In this document: one piece after another, positions 16,311 to 24,613 of the stretch
How positions within the stretch are numbered: the first letter of the stretch is position 1
Layout: each line of letters starts with the position of its first letter
Notes under the pieces: model-generated
Databases searched by the model: none
Told to the model about the DNA's origin: nothing
Seen by the model: the letters and a program-made list of their open reading frames with translations, nothing else
Translations under genes and position numbers: made by a program
Assembly: GCA_034211275.1 (NCBI GenBank)
Contig: JAXHTF010000023.1
Coordinates: forward strand, 1 to 55,637
DNA length: 55,637 bases
Source of the DNA: Acidobacteriota bacterium
Lineage (GTDB): Bacteria > Acidobacteriota > Thermoanaerobaculia > Multivoradales > JAHZIX01
Direction: 5' to 3'

Positions 16311-16751
16311 ATGAATCGTCCGTGGACCCTCCGCATCGCTCTCATCGCCATCGCTTGCTGCATGCTGTCTCTGATCACGGTTCCCGCCGAGGCGAGCCAG
16401 GACGAAGCGGTGAGCAAGGCCGCTCTCGTCTTCCTCACCCACCTGGCCCCCAAGGGCTACACCGAGATTCGCAACGAGGATGCGGACGTGCTGTCCCAGG
16501 GGCAGCGCATGACCTACACGGTCACTCTCTATCGCAATGTCACCTACGCCCTCTTTGCTGCCGGCTGCAGCAACATCCGGGATCTGGACATCTTTCTCTA
16601 CGACGAGAACGGCAATCTGGTCGCTCGGGACACTCTACGGGACAACTATCCCATCGTCACCATCACGCCCCGTTGGACTGGCACCTTCCGCCTGCAGATC
16701 CGGAACTACCGGGGGGGCAGGGGCTGGTTCCACGTCGGCATCGCCTACTGA
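16311..16751 (+). CDS. Small exported beta-sandwich protein, PPC-like
   Basis: 146 aa from the ATG at 16311 (GGAAAGGAAGAG upstream). A signal peptide (LRIALIAIACCMLSLITVPAEAS) precedes a ~115-residue domain whose pattern is that of bacterial pre-peptidase C-terminal (PPC) domains: a strand with YTVTLYRNVTYALFAAGC, then DLDIFLYDENGNLVARD, then a closing TGTFRLQIRNY. Such domains are usually appended to peptidases; here it is free-standing. Cys in ALFAAGCS may be unpaired. It ends 15 bp before the ABC transporter fusion. The fold assignment is by pattern only. Confidence 0.7.
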   Translation: MNRPWTLRIALIAIACCMLSLITVPAEASQDEAVSKAALVFLTHLAPKGYTEIRNEDADVLSQGQRMTYTVTLYRNVTYALFAAGCSNIRDLDIFLYDENGNLVARDTLRDNYPIVTITPRWTGTFRLQIRNYRGGRGWFHVGIAY

Positions 16752-16766
16752 TCGGCGTCGGGGTCG

Positions 16767-19409
16767 ATGAGCATGCAAGGTCTCCAGGATCTCCTCTCCG
16801 GTGTCGAGCTCGATGCCGGAGAGATTCTCACCGCTGAGGAGGCGCGCACCGCCGTCGCCGCGGTATGTCTGATGGCACTGTGTGACGAGGTACTCACCGC
16901 CGAAGAAAAGAAGAGTATTCGTCACGAGCTGGGCCGCCGTTGGGGGATTGGTATCAGTGCCGGTGCATTGGATCGTATGGTCAGCGAGCTGGTCGCTGCG
17001 CCGCGTCCGGAGGTCTTGGGAGCGGCCCTGGATGCCTTGGAGCGATGGCCCGACGCCCACAAGCAGCCACTCATCGAAGTCCTGGTGGCGGTGGTGGCCA
17101 GCGACGACAATCTTTCGCTGGCGGAGTATCGGCTGCTGCGCAGAATGGCCGATGTCCTCGGTGAAAGTCTGGACGATCTCTCACGCTATGGCATTGATCC
17201 CCGGGCCGCGGAAGCTTCGGAGGTCATCGCGAAGATTCCTCTGGAGGAGGGCAGAAAGATCCTCCTGGGCCGATCCGCGGAGGCCCAGATACGCCTGCCG
17301 CGGGCACCCATCGACGGTGTGCAAGCGTCCCTCGAGTTACGGGACGGGCGCCTGTCGATCCGGGATCTCGGCTCGGAGCCCTTGCTGACTCGCGGTACCG
17401 AGGTGCTGGCGCAGCACGAGGTCCTCGATTCCGGCGACGAGGTCGGCGTTGGACGCTATGTCCTGCGTTTCGAGAGTGAGCCTTCGCGGATAGTGGTGCG
17501 GCAGCGGGGGGCCACCATCAAGTTGGAGGTTCGCGACCTGAGCTTCTCCGTGCCTTATCGGGGCACTCGCCGGTCGATCTTCCGCGGCCTGAGCTTCTGG
17601 GCTCACGCCGGCACCATGGTGGCGGTCATCGGACCCTCGGGGTGTGGCAAGTCTTCTCTGCTCAACGCCCTGGCGGGTATCAGCCGCACCGACGGGGGGG
17701 CCATGACCCTGGACGGTGTGGCCATCGAGCCGGGACTGGGGGCGGTGACCCGGCGCATTTCCTTCGTGCCCCAAGACGACCTGCTCTTCGCCGGCCTGAC
17801 GGTAGAGGAGTCCATCTCCATGACCGCTCAGCTCAAAGGATTGCAACGCTCCAGCGGCGACCTGGAGGGGTTGACCAGCGAGATCATGGAGCGCCTGGGG
17901 CTGAATCAGGAAGAAGTCCGGGAGAGCCGCATCGGCGACGCCGTGCGCCGTGGGATCAGCGGCGGCCAGCGCAAGCGGGTCAGCGTCGCCCAGGAGCTGG
18001 TGGGGGATGACACCGACGTGGTGTTGTTGGACGAGCCCACCAGCGGCCTCGACCCGCGCACCGAGGCCGGGGTAATGCTGATGCTCCGGGAGATCGCCGA
18101 TAGCGGCAAGATTGTTGTCTGCACTACCCACGGCGTGCTCGGCGGTCTGACTCACTTCGACAAGGTGCTCTGCCTCAGCGCCAACGGTGAGCCGGCTTAT
18201 TTCGGCCGTCCCTCCGGATTGCTTCACCACTTCGGCATCGCCTCCATGGGAGAGCTCTACCAATGCCTCGAGGAGGGGCTCGACGGTAGCCCGCTCGTGT
18301 CGCCCGGGGGATCTCCGGGGCCAGGGCTGAAGGGCGAGGCGGATGGGGAAGAGAAGGTGCCCCCGAAGGGGGGCAAGCCCTTGGGGCTGATCTCTCAATT
18401 ACCCGTCCTCGCTCGGCGTCAGTGGATGATCCGCACCCGAGATACTCCGGGGTTGGTGCTCGCCTTGGCCTTGCCTCTGGCGGTCATCCTCATCCTCAAG
18501 GCCTTCTACCTTCCCGGCTGTCTGGAGCCTAGCGGCCTGTTCATTCTCGGGCTCGCCTGCGTCTGGGCCGGCATCTCCTTCACCATCCGGGATCTCATCG
18601 CCGATTTTGCGGTCATTCGCCACGAGACCCGATTCCGCACCAGCCTGTTCTCCACCTATGGCAGCAAGGTCTTCATCGCGGCCCTGGCCAGCGCTCTCCA
18701 GGCTCTGCTCCTGGTGGCCATCCTCTTCCCAGTCCTGGGCGTGGGGGATATCCATCAATATGGTGATTGGGTGGGGTCGGAGTACGGGGGCATTCTCCGC
18801 GCGATCAACCTCATGAGCCCGATGCACGTCTTCTTCCTGCTCTTTGCTGCCTACGTCTTCGGTAACGCCCTGGGGCTCTTTCTCTCCTCCTTCTTTAACA
18901 CTGCGGCGGCGGCGATCTTCATGATCCCGCTGGTCCTGCTGCCTTCCATCGTTGCCGGCGGCATCTTGGTCGCCCCCAAGGATCTGCCCCAATGGTCCCA
19001 GCCGCTGCTCCGGGTCAACCCTCTCTACTGGACCTACACGGGGCTGTTGGCCAGCTCGGCTAGCATCTGCCATGCCAAGCCAGACGACGTGATTCCTCCG
19101 GTGCCTGCAGACGGGGTCGGGGCCGAGCTGCGAACGGTGCAGCCCCCGGAAGACTCCTTCGCTTCGGCCTATGTCGTTCCGGAGCAAGCCTTCGTCTACA
19201 ACTCCTACCAACCGGTGGATGAGTGGTATGAGGAGATCGGCCTGGAGGGACCGCTAGAAGCGGTGCCGCCGGAGGAGCGAGCTTTGCCCATTCGACGCAT
19301 TTGGAGCGCGCATTTCCGAACTGCAGTGGCGGCCCTGGGAGGTTTGGCCCTGATTCTCCACGCCGGGGCGCTGCTACTCCTGCGCCGACGAGTCCGCCGT
19401 ACTGTCTAG
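16767..19409 (+). CDS. TerB-FHA-ABC ATPase-ABC2 permease fusion transporter
   Basis: 880 aa. Residues ~10-130 are a TerB-like helical domain (AVAAVCLMALCDEVLTAEEK and a second VVASDDNLSLAEYRLLRRMA acidic helix pair). Residues ~150-235 form an FHA-like beta domain (KILLGRSAEAQIRLP, VLDSGDEVGVGRYVLRF). The ATPase follows with Walker A GPSGCGKS (~289), signature ISGGQRKR (~397), Walker B VVLLDEP (~418) and a switch His in CTTHG. It is of the ABCG/WHITE type with an ABC2 membrane half at ~560-875 (RRQWMIRTRDTPG, six helices). Half-transporters of this kind dimerise and export lipids or peptides. FHA implies recognition of phospho-threonine, so control by Ser/Thr kinases is likely. The preceding exported proteins could be cargo; that is speculative. 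Confidence 0.9.
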   Translation: MSMQGLQDLLSGVELDAGEILTAEEARTAVAAVCLMALCDEVLTAEEKKSIRHELGRRWGIGISAGALDRMVSELVAAPRPEVLGAALDALERWPDAHKQPLIEVLVAVVASDDNLSLAEYRLLRRMADVLGESLDDLSRYGIDPRAAEASEVIAKIPLEEGRKILLGRSAEAQIRLPRAPIDGVQASLELRDGRLSIRDLGSEPLLTRGTEVLAQHEVLDSGDEVGVGRYVLRFESEPSRIVVRQRGATIKLEVRDLSFSVPYRGTRRSIFRGLSFWAHAGTMVAVIGPSGCGKSSLLNALAGISRTDGGAMTLDGVAIEPGLGAVTRRISFVPQDDLLFAGLTVEESISMTAQLKGLQRSSGDLEGLTSEIMERLGLNQEEVRESRIGDAVRRGISGGQRKRVSVAQELVGDDTDVVLLDEPTSGLDPRTEAGVMLMLREIADSGKIVVCTTHGVLGGLTHFDKVLCLSANGEPAYFGRPSGLLHHFGIASMGELYQCLEEGLDGSPLVSPGGSPGPGLKGEADGEEKVPPKGGKPLGLISQLPVLARRQWMIRTRDTPGLVLALALPLAVILILKAFYLPGCLEPSGLFILGLACVWAGISFTIRDLIADFAVIRHETRFRTSLFSTYGSKVFIAALASALQALLLVAILFPVLGVGDIHQYGDWVGSEYGGILRAINLMSPMHVFFLLFAAYVFGNALGLFLSSFFNTAAAAIFMIPLVLLPSIVAGGILVAPKDLPQWSQPLLRVNPLYWTYTGLLASSASICHAKPDDVIPPVPADGVGAELRTVQPPEDSFASAYVVPEQAFVYNSYQPVDEWYEEIGLEGPLEAVPPEERALPIRRIWSAHFRTAVAALGGLALILHAGALLLLRRRVRRTV

Positions 19410-19423
19410 ACGGGGAAGGGACC

Positions 19424-20767
19424 TTGGGCGCCGACGATAGCCAACGGGGCGAGAGCCTCTTGCACCGCCTACGCTTTCTCGCTGTGGTGACCCTACCGGT
19501 GGTGGCGCTGGTCTCCGGGATCCTATGGTTCCAGCTACAGCGCGGCCGCGGTGATGCAGTGCTCCTGGCCTCGGGGCCGAAGGGCGGTACCTACCGGCCG
19601 CTGGGGGAGGCGATGGGGTCGGTCCTCGCCGACAAGCTCGGCTCGATCCCCGTCTCGGTAGAGAAGACCTCCGGCAGCACCGAGAATATGCAATTGCTGA
19701 CCGATGCCGCAGGGAGGGGTAAGCCCTCGGTGAACTTTGCCTTCGTCCAGAATGACAGCTCGGGAAAGGCAGAGGTCCGCACCGTCGCGAAGCTCTACCA
19801 GGAAGTCCTGCAGATCGTGGTGCGCCGGGATGCAGGTATCTCCTCGGTGGAGGAACTGCGCGGCCTAAGGGTCAATTTCGGTAGTCCTACGAGCGGAGCC
19901 CGGCGGACGATGGCGCGTCTCTTGAACCACCTCGAGATGAGCTTCACGGATTGTCGTGCCTCATTTCACGGGAATGAAGCAGCGGCGGTCGCCTTCGAGA
20001 ACGGCGAGTTGGACGCGGCGGTCTTCCTCGCCGGGCTGAAGACGCCGATGGTCCAGCGGCTGCTCGAAGGGCAGCGGGCGACCCTCTTGTCCCTGGGGCA
20101 GCCCGGTGTCGCCGGCTCTTCTCTGGAGGGTGTGATCTTCGCTCTGCCGGGGATGGAGCCGGCGGTGGTGCCTGCCCAGACCTACGGCTCCTATCCACAG
20201 GAGGCGGTGGGGACGGTGTCGGTGGACGCTCTGCTGGTGACTCGGGAGGATGTTCCCCACCATCTGGTGCGCCGGGTGGTGGAGCAGCTCTTCGCGAACA
20301 AATTTGCCCTCATGGAGAAGCATCCCGCCGCCGCCGAGATGAGCGAGATCCAGGGGTCCCGCGGGCTGCGCTTTCCCCTGCACGCCGGCGCCGCGAGCTT
20401 TTACCACCGCAACGACCCTCCGTTGCTGGTCACCTACGCCGAGCCACTGAGCCTTGCCCTGACCCTCGTCTTGAGCCTGGGATCGGGGCTCTTGGCTCTC
20501 CGGGAGTGGGCCCGACGGGTGAAGAAGAATCGCATCGACGTCTATTACATCGAGGTCGACGCGGTAGCCCAGGGTCTCGCCCACGAGAGTCCGGAGGAGG
20601 AGCTGCGGGAAGTGAGGCGCAAGCTCTTCGGACTGCGCAAGCGAGCCTTCCACGATCTGGTGGCAGAGCGACTGAACGCGGACCAGAGCTTCTCCATCTT
20701 CCAAGCCTTCCTCGACACCCAACTCTTCGAGATCGACCGGCGGTTGAACCGTATACGTTCCGGCTAA
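19424..20767 (+). CDS. Membrane-anchored TAXI-family solute-binding protein
   Basis: 447 aa from a TTG at 19424 preceded by GGGGAAGGGA; the frame continues upstream into the transporter gene, which cannot be used. An N-terminal helix (FLAVVTLPVVALVSGILWF) leads to a TAXI-type (TRAP-associated extracytoplasmic) binding domain: SGPKGGTYRPLGEAMGSVL, GSTENMQLL, NFAFVQND, LRGLRVNFGSPTSGAR, TVSVDALLVTREDVP. A second helix near residue 340 (PLSLALTLVLSLGSGLLAL) is followed by ~90 cytoplasmic, charged helical residues. No TRAP permease is nearby; it starts 14 nt after the ABC fusion, suggesting it serves that system or acts as a receptor. Confidence 0.85.
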   Translation: MGADDSQRGESLLHRLRFLAVVTLPVVALVSGILWFQLQRGRGDAVLLASGPKGGTYRPLGEAMGSVLADKLGSIPVSVEKTSGSTENMQLLTDAAGRGKPSVNFAFVQNDSSGKAEVRTVAKLYQEVLQIVVRRDAGISSVEELRGLRVNFGSPTSGARRTMARLLNHLEMSFTDCRASFHGNEAAAVAFENGELDAAVFLAGLKTPMVQRLLEGQRATLLSLGQPGVAGSSLEGVIFALPGMEPAVVPAQTYGSYPQEAVGTVSVDALLVTREDVPHHLVRRVVEQLFANKFALMEKHPAAAEMSEIQGSRGLRFPLHAGAASFYHRNDPPLLVTYAEPLSLALTLVLSLGSGLLALREWARRVKKNRIDVYYIEVDAVAQGLAHESPEEELREVRRKLFGLRKRAFHDLVAERLNADQSFSIFQAFLDTQLFEIDRRLNRIRSG

Positions 20768-20865
20768 TTCTGCTGCCTCCACGCTTGTCCTTGCGCCTTT
20801 TCTATATGACCTCCCAACAGGGGGTACCCAAATGTTGATGACTTTGTTTTCAATCGATTAGCGCC

Positions 20866-20908
20866 CACCAAGGGGCGTTGGTTGCCATCCCGGGCGTCGC
20901 CCTTGGTG
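20866..20908 (+). other. Imperfect hairpin upstream of the first GT-C-like gene
   Basis: caccaaggg (20866-20874) and cccttggtg (20900-20908) are exact reverse complements with a GC-rich 25-nt loop. It lies between the TAXI gene and the downstream membrane-protein gene. Terminator or leader structure; no T-run follows. Confidence 0.4.
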
Positions 20909-20973
20909 CTGGAGGAGTGGGTCGGATAGAGTCTCGGCAACGAGATCGATTGGACGAGTTGGAGGCATGGGCG

Positions 20974-22605
20974 TTGGCAGGTGACGAGGTCGTGAACGCC
21001 GAGGGAGAGGAGGGTGTGGGGGAGGATCGGCGCGGTCGGCGGATAGGTTGGCTGGCGCATCCGCTGCCCTGGCTGCTGGCCCAGGCGCTGGTGCTGTGGT
21101 GGCGGTGCGCTGAGGCTGGGCTGCTGGTGGCGGAACGGGTGCCGGACAGCAGCGGCTACCTGAATCTGGCCAACCTGTCTCTGGATTCCAAACGATGGCT
21201 CGAGCAGGTGCTGGGGACGACCCGTACCTACGGCTACCCCCTTTTTCTCAAGATCGCGGGGTGGGCATCGCCGGAGCATGCGGCGGTACCGGCGGCCCAC
21301 CTGGTCTGCTACATCGTCGCGATCCTGCTCTCCTGGCACGCCTTCAGCCGTTACTCCGGGCGCCCCTGGCTCGCCTTCTGGGTGGTAACGCCGCTCTTCT
21401 ATGCTGGAGTCTTGTCCATGGCGGGCCGGATCCAGGCGGACTTCCTGGGTGCGGCGGCGGCGTTGGCGAGCCTGGGGCTCCTGCTGTGGCTGGCGCGGCG
21501 CCCAGAGAGCGTGGCTCTGTGGTCAGCGCTGACAGCGTCGGTGGCCCTCACCTACCATGTCCGCCCCGCCTACCTCTTCCTGCTGCCACTGGTACCGCTT
21601 CTGGGAGTGGCCTTGCGCTGGCTGCTACCGGAGGAGCGGCGGCTGCGCTGGCGCTGGGCGGTGGGGCTGGTGCTCGCCATGGTGTTGCCCTTTCTGGCCT
21701 ACAGTAGCCTGCGCTGGGCGGTGATGGGGCATTTCGGGCTGGTCTCCTTCGGTGGCTACAACCTGGCCGGTGTGGTCACTCCCTTGCTGGACGAAGAGCT
21801 CATCGCCGAATTGCCGGAAGAGGACCAGGAGCTGGGGAGGTTGGTGCTGGAGAAGCGGCGGGAGATCGGGCTGGAGACGGTGTCCTGGGACACTCCCGTG
21901 GAGCATTGGCACGGCCAGTACAACCGCAGCGTGTGGTCGGCGGCGGTGCCCGCGTCGCGGCAGCAGGTGCGCCAGCGCTGGTTGGGGCAAGAGGCGGCGG
22001 AGGCGTTCGAGGTTCGGCATCGCAAGCGCCTCAAGCGCAAGGCCGCCCTGGAGGGCAGAGAACCGACCGCGGAGGAGCGGGCTCAATGGCGGGAAGAACG
22101 CCGCCGGCGGCGAGCTCAACGGCAGATCCGGCGAGCCCAGCGGGCACGGGAGGTGGCGGCCCTCAACCAGGGGCTGAATCAACTGTCGCGGTCGATTCTG
22201 CCGCTTCGCCCGATGCTCTATGGGCGGTGGGTCGTGGGCGGGTTCTTCGTCGGAGTGGCCAAGGCGTGGAGCGATCCGTGGGTTCGATGGCCGGCCTATG
22301 GCCTGCTGGCGACGGGGCTTGCTGTCGGAGGGCTCGGGGTTGCGGGAAGGAGGCGGACGCGGCGGCGGAAGTCACCCCCAAAGGAGCTACGACCTTTCTT
22401 CGCCCGCCTCCGGTGGACTTGGCGGAGCGCTGCGATGGCGTTGGTGGCGGTGGGGTATTTCGCCGCCGGGTTGGGGCTGGTGGTGCTGGTGGAGGTGCCC
22501 TTCGATCGCTACCTGATCGCCTTGACTTTGCTGCTGCCTGGCGCCCTCCTCGCTGCCCTGGTGGAACCGTGGCTCGGGCCGGCGGTGAGGACCCGGGGCG
22601 TCTGA
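20974..22605 (+). CDS. GT-C-like polytopic membrane protein, paralogue 1
   Basis: 543 aa from a TTG at 20974 with GGAGG 8 nt upstream; the frame is open from 20878, and this start gives nearly the same length as the neighbouring paralogue. About ten membrane helices. The first external loop carries VPDSSGYLNLANLSLDS and LGTTRTYGYPLF, an acidic residue before a Tyr as in GT-C glycosyltransferases (ArnT/PMT type). Between helices lies a basic, Arg/Glu-rich insertion of ~120 residues (RHRKRLKRKAALEGREPT and following), probably coiled coil in the cytoplasm. It is highly similar to the next gene (shared GRPWLAFW, VMGHFGLVSFGGYNLAG, VEVPFDRY). Role in envelope sugar transfer is inferred from topology and the adjacent GT2. 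Confidence 0.75.
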   Translation: MAGDEVVNAEGEEGVGEDRRGRRIGWLAHPLPWLLAQALVLWWRCAEAGLLVAERVPDSSGYLNLANLSLDSKRWLEQVLGTTRTYGYPLFLKIAGWASPEHAAVPAAHLVCYIVAILLSWHAFSRYSGRPWLAFWVVTPLFYAGVLSMAGRIQADFLGAAAALASLGLLLWLARRPESVALWSALTASVALTYHVRPAYLFLLPLVPLLGVALRWLLPEERRLRWRWAVGLVLAMVLPFLAYSSLRWAVMGHFGLVSFGGYNLAGVVTPLLDEELIAELPEEDQELGRLVLEKRREIGLETVSWDTPVEHWHGQYNRSVWSAAVPASRQQVRQRWLGQEAAEAFEVRHRKRLKRKAALEGREPTAEERAQWREERRRRRAQRQIRRAQRAREVAALNQGLNQLSRSILPLRPMLYGRWVVGGFFVGVAKAWSDPWVRWPAYGLLATGLAVGGLGVAGRRRTRRRKSPPKELRPFFARLRWTWRSAAMALVAVGYFAAGLGLVVLVEVPFDRYLIALTLLLPGALLAALVEPWLGPAVRTRGV

Positions 22606-22622
22606 GGTTGGTCATGGGGCTC

Positions 22623-22650
22623 TAGGATTTCTTTCGCTGTCGGCTACAAT
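22623..22650 (+). promoter_or_regulatory. Promoter of GT-C-like paralogue 2
   Basis: TAGGAT (22623-22628), 16 bp, then TACAAT (22645-22650), followed by gcttatgtgccttttgg. The whole stretch matches the element before the GT2 gene at 24519-24546 over about 45 bp, which supports function. Confidence 0.55.
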
Positions 22651-22810
22651 GCTTATGTGCCTTTTGGAATGTTTCCCTGGCTTCGGGGTCGCCCAAGGTC
22701 GGGTGGGGCAGACTATCTGGGGCGTTGGCGCGGGCCGATGGAAGTGGAAGGAATTCGGGTCGGGGCCAGTTGGCTCCAGATAGACCTTGAGAAGTCTTTG
22801 GAGGAGGGTG

Positions 22811-24448
22811 GTGGCAGAGGGCGACACGGGACGGGGAGGAGAGAAGACGGCGGTGGTCTCTGCCTGGCTGCGGCTGGGACTGCGGTGGTTCGGGCATCCG
22901 ATGGTGTGGCTCCTGGTTTTGGGGGTGGCGCTGGGGCGACGCATTGCCGGAGCCGGCCTGCTGGTGCCGAGGAGGGTTCCGGACACCAGCGGCTACCTCG
23001 CGCTGGCCCAGCTGAGTCTCGACACTCCCCAGTGGTGGGAGAAGCTCCTGGGCACGACCCGCACCTACGGCTACCCGCTCTTCCTCAAGCTCACCGGCTG
23101 GGTGGCGCCGGATCTTACGGCGGTGCCCGGGGCCCACTTGCTCTGCTACATCTTCGCCATCGTGGTCTTCTGGTGGGGCTTCAGCCGCTATTCCGGCAGA
23201 CCGTGGCTGGCCTTCTGGGCGGCGATGCCCCTTTTCTACGCCGAGCTTCTGTCGATGGTGAACCGCGTGCAGGCCGATGCCCTGGCGTCGGCGTCGGCGG
23301 TGGCGGGCCTGGGATTGTTGCTGGGGCTGGCCCGGCGCCCCCGGAGCGCGGCCCTGTGGCTGGCGGTAGTGGCGGTGGTTACCTACACGTACCACGTACG
23401 CCCGGCTTACCTCTTCCTCCTGCCCTTGTTCCCTCTGCTGGCTCTGGCCCTGCGCCGGCTGCTGCCGGGAGAAGGCCGTTGGCGCTGGCGCTGGGGGATG
23501 GGGTTGGCCGTGGCCCTGGTGTTGCCCTTTCTGGCCTTCTGCAGCTTGCGCTGGGTGGTGATGGGGCACTTCGGCCTGGTCTCCTTCGGCGGCTACAATC
23601 TCGCCGGCTTGACGACGCCGCTACTCGACGACGAGCTGGTGGCGGAGTTGCCGGAGGGGGATCGGGAGCTCGCTGCGGCGGTACTGGAGCTACGGCGCAA
23701 GAAAGGGCTGGAGACGGTGGGGTGGGACACTCCCATGGAGGAGTGGTATCGCCAATACAATGCCAGCGTCTGGCGCGTGGCGGTGCCGGCGGCGCGGCAG
23801 GAAGCGCGGCAAGAGGCGCGGCGCCAGACGCCGGACGAGGCGCAGCGGTTGGATCCCCGGGAGCGGGAACGCCGGCGCCGCGAGCTCAAAGCTTTGTGGA
23901 AGGGGCGGACTCTCACCCCCGAGGAGCGGGCCGAGGAGCGGGCCGAGCTGCGGGCGAAGTGGCGCGGTCAGCGGCAGGCGCAGCGGCAGGCGCAGCGGCA
24001 GGAGGCTCGAAGGCTCGAGCGGGTGCGGCAGGTGGCGGAGATGAATCGCGCTCTCAGCCATCTGGCCCGCTCGATCCTCGTGCAGCGGCCCGCGCTCTAC
24101 GGCAAGTGGCTGGTGGGGGGCGTGGCGGAGGGGTTGGAAAAAGTCTGGGAGATCGTCTGGGTCCGGCGCTCCGCCCTCGCTCTGCTGGTTTTGGCGGCGC
24201 TGGCCGGGGGGCTCCGCTGGCTGTTCCGGCCTTGGCTGCGATGGAGCTGGCGCAGTAGTGCCGTAGCCCTGGTGGCGGTGGGGTATTTCGCCGCCGGGTT
24301 CGCCCTGGTGGTGCTGGTGGAGGTGCCCATCGACCGCTACATGAACGCCCTCTTGCCGCTGCTGCCCAGCGCCCTCGTGGCTGCCTTGGCAGAGCCCGTC
24401 CTCGGGCTGCTGCAGAAGCTCCGGGCCGCAGCCGGTATGGGCTCATGA
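22811..24448 (+). CDS. GT-C-like polytopic membrane protein, paralogue 2
   Basis: 545 aa from the second of two adjacent GTG codons (22808, 22811), with GGAGGAGG just upstream; a TTG at 22787 is in frame. Tandem paralogue of the preceding gene with the same order of helices and loop motifs: VPDTSGYLALAQLSLDT, LGTTRTYGYPLFLK, YSGRPWLAFW, VMGHFGLVSFGGYNLAG, then a last helix pair ending VEVPIDRYMNALLPLLP. The charged cytoplasmic insertion (around RQEARQEARRQTPDEAQRLD) is expanded by 12-bp repeats. Likely function is transfer of a lipid-linked sugar or related envelope modification, from topology only. The duplicated pair may use different donors or acceptors. Confidence 0.75.
   Translation: MAEGDTGRGGEKTAVVSAWLRLGLRWFGHPMVWLLVLGVALGRRIAGAGLLVPRRVPDTSGYLALAQLSLDTPQWWEKLLGTTRTYGYPLFLKLTGWVAPDLTAVPGAHLLCYIFAIVVFWWGFSRYSGRPWLAFWAAMPLFYAELLSMVNRVQADALASASAVAGLGLLLGLARRPRSAALWLAVVAVVTYTYHVRPAYLFLLPLFPLLALALRRLLPGEGRWRWRWGMGLAVALVLPFLAFCSLRWVVMGHFGLVSFGGYNLAGLTTPLLDDELVAELPEGDRELAAAVLELRRKKGLETVGWDTPMEEWYRQYNASVWRVAVPAARQEARQEARRQTPDEAQRLDPRERERRRRELKALWKGRTLTPEERAEERAELRAKWRGQRQAQRQAQRQEARRLERVRQVAEMNRALSHLARSILVQRPALYGKWLVGGVAEGLEKVWEIVWVRRSALALLVLAALAGGLRWLFRPWLRWSWRSSAVALVAVGYFAAGFALVVLVEVPIDRYMNALLPLLPSALVAALAEPVLGLLQKLRAAAGMGS
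23969..24004 (+). repeat. 12-bp coding microrepeat, three copies
   Basis: cagcggcaggcg at 23969-23980 and 23981-23992, then cagcggcaggag at 23993-24004, encode QRQA-QRQA-QRQE in the charged insertion. A second 12-bp pair (gaggagcgggcc, from 23921) lies just upstream. Confidence 0.85.
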
Positions 24449-24518
24449 TCACAGAGTGCTTGGGGGGCATTGGGCGGGGAATGCGATCTCCCGGCACTGG
24501 GCCTGCGAGGCCAGGGGG

Positions 24519-24546
24519 TTGGATTTGGTTCCCCATGGGCTAGAAT
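24519..24546 (+). promoter_or_regulatory. Promoter of the GT2 gene
   Basis: TTGGAT (24519-24524), 16 bp, TAGAAT (24541-24546), then ctttatgcgcctttcag. Spacing, boxes and the early transcribed region match the element at 22623-22650. The GT2 ATG is 67 nt downstream of the -10 box. Confidence 0.6.
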
Positions 24547-24613
24547 CTTTATGCGCCTTTCAGTATTTCCTCGTTCCGCCGCCGCCAGCGGTGGGTAGTC
24601 GGAGTTCGTCGTC

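Noticed and set aside
22657-24258. Open frame of 533 codons overlapping GT-C-like paralogue 2 in another frame
   Set aside because: Gly/Ala/Arg-rich shadow; the paralogue frame has homologous motifs with its neighbour.
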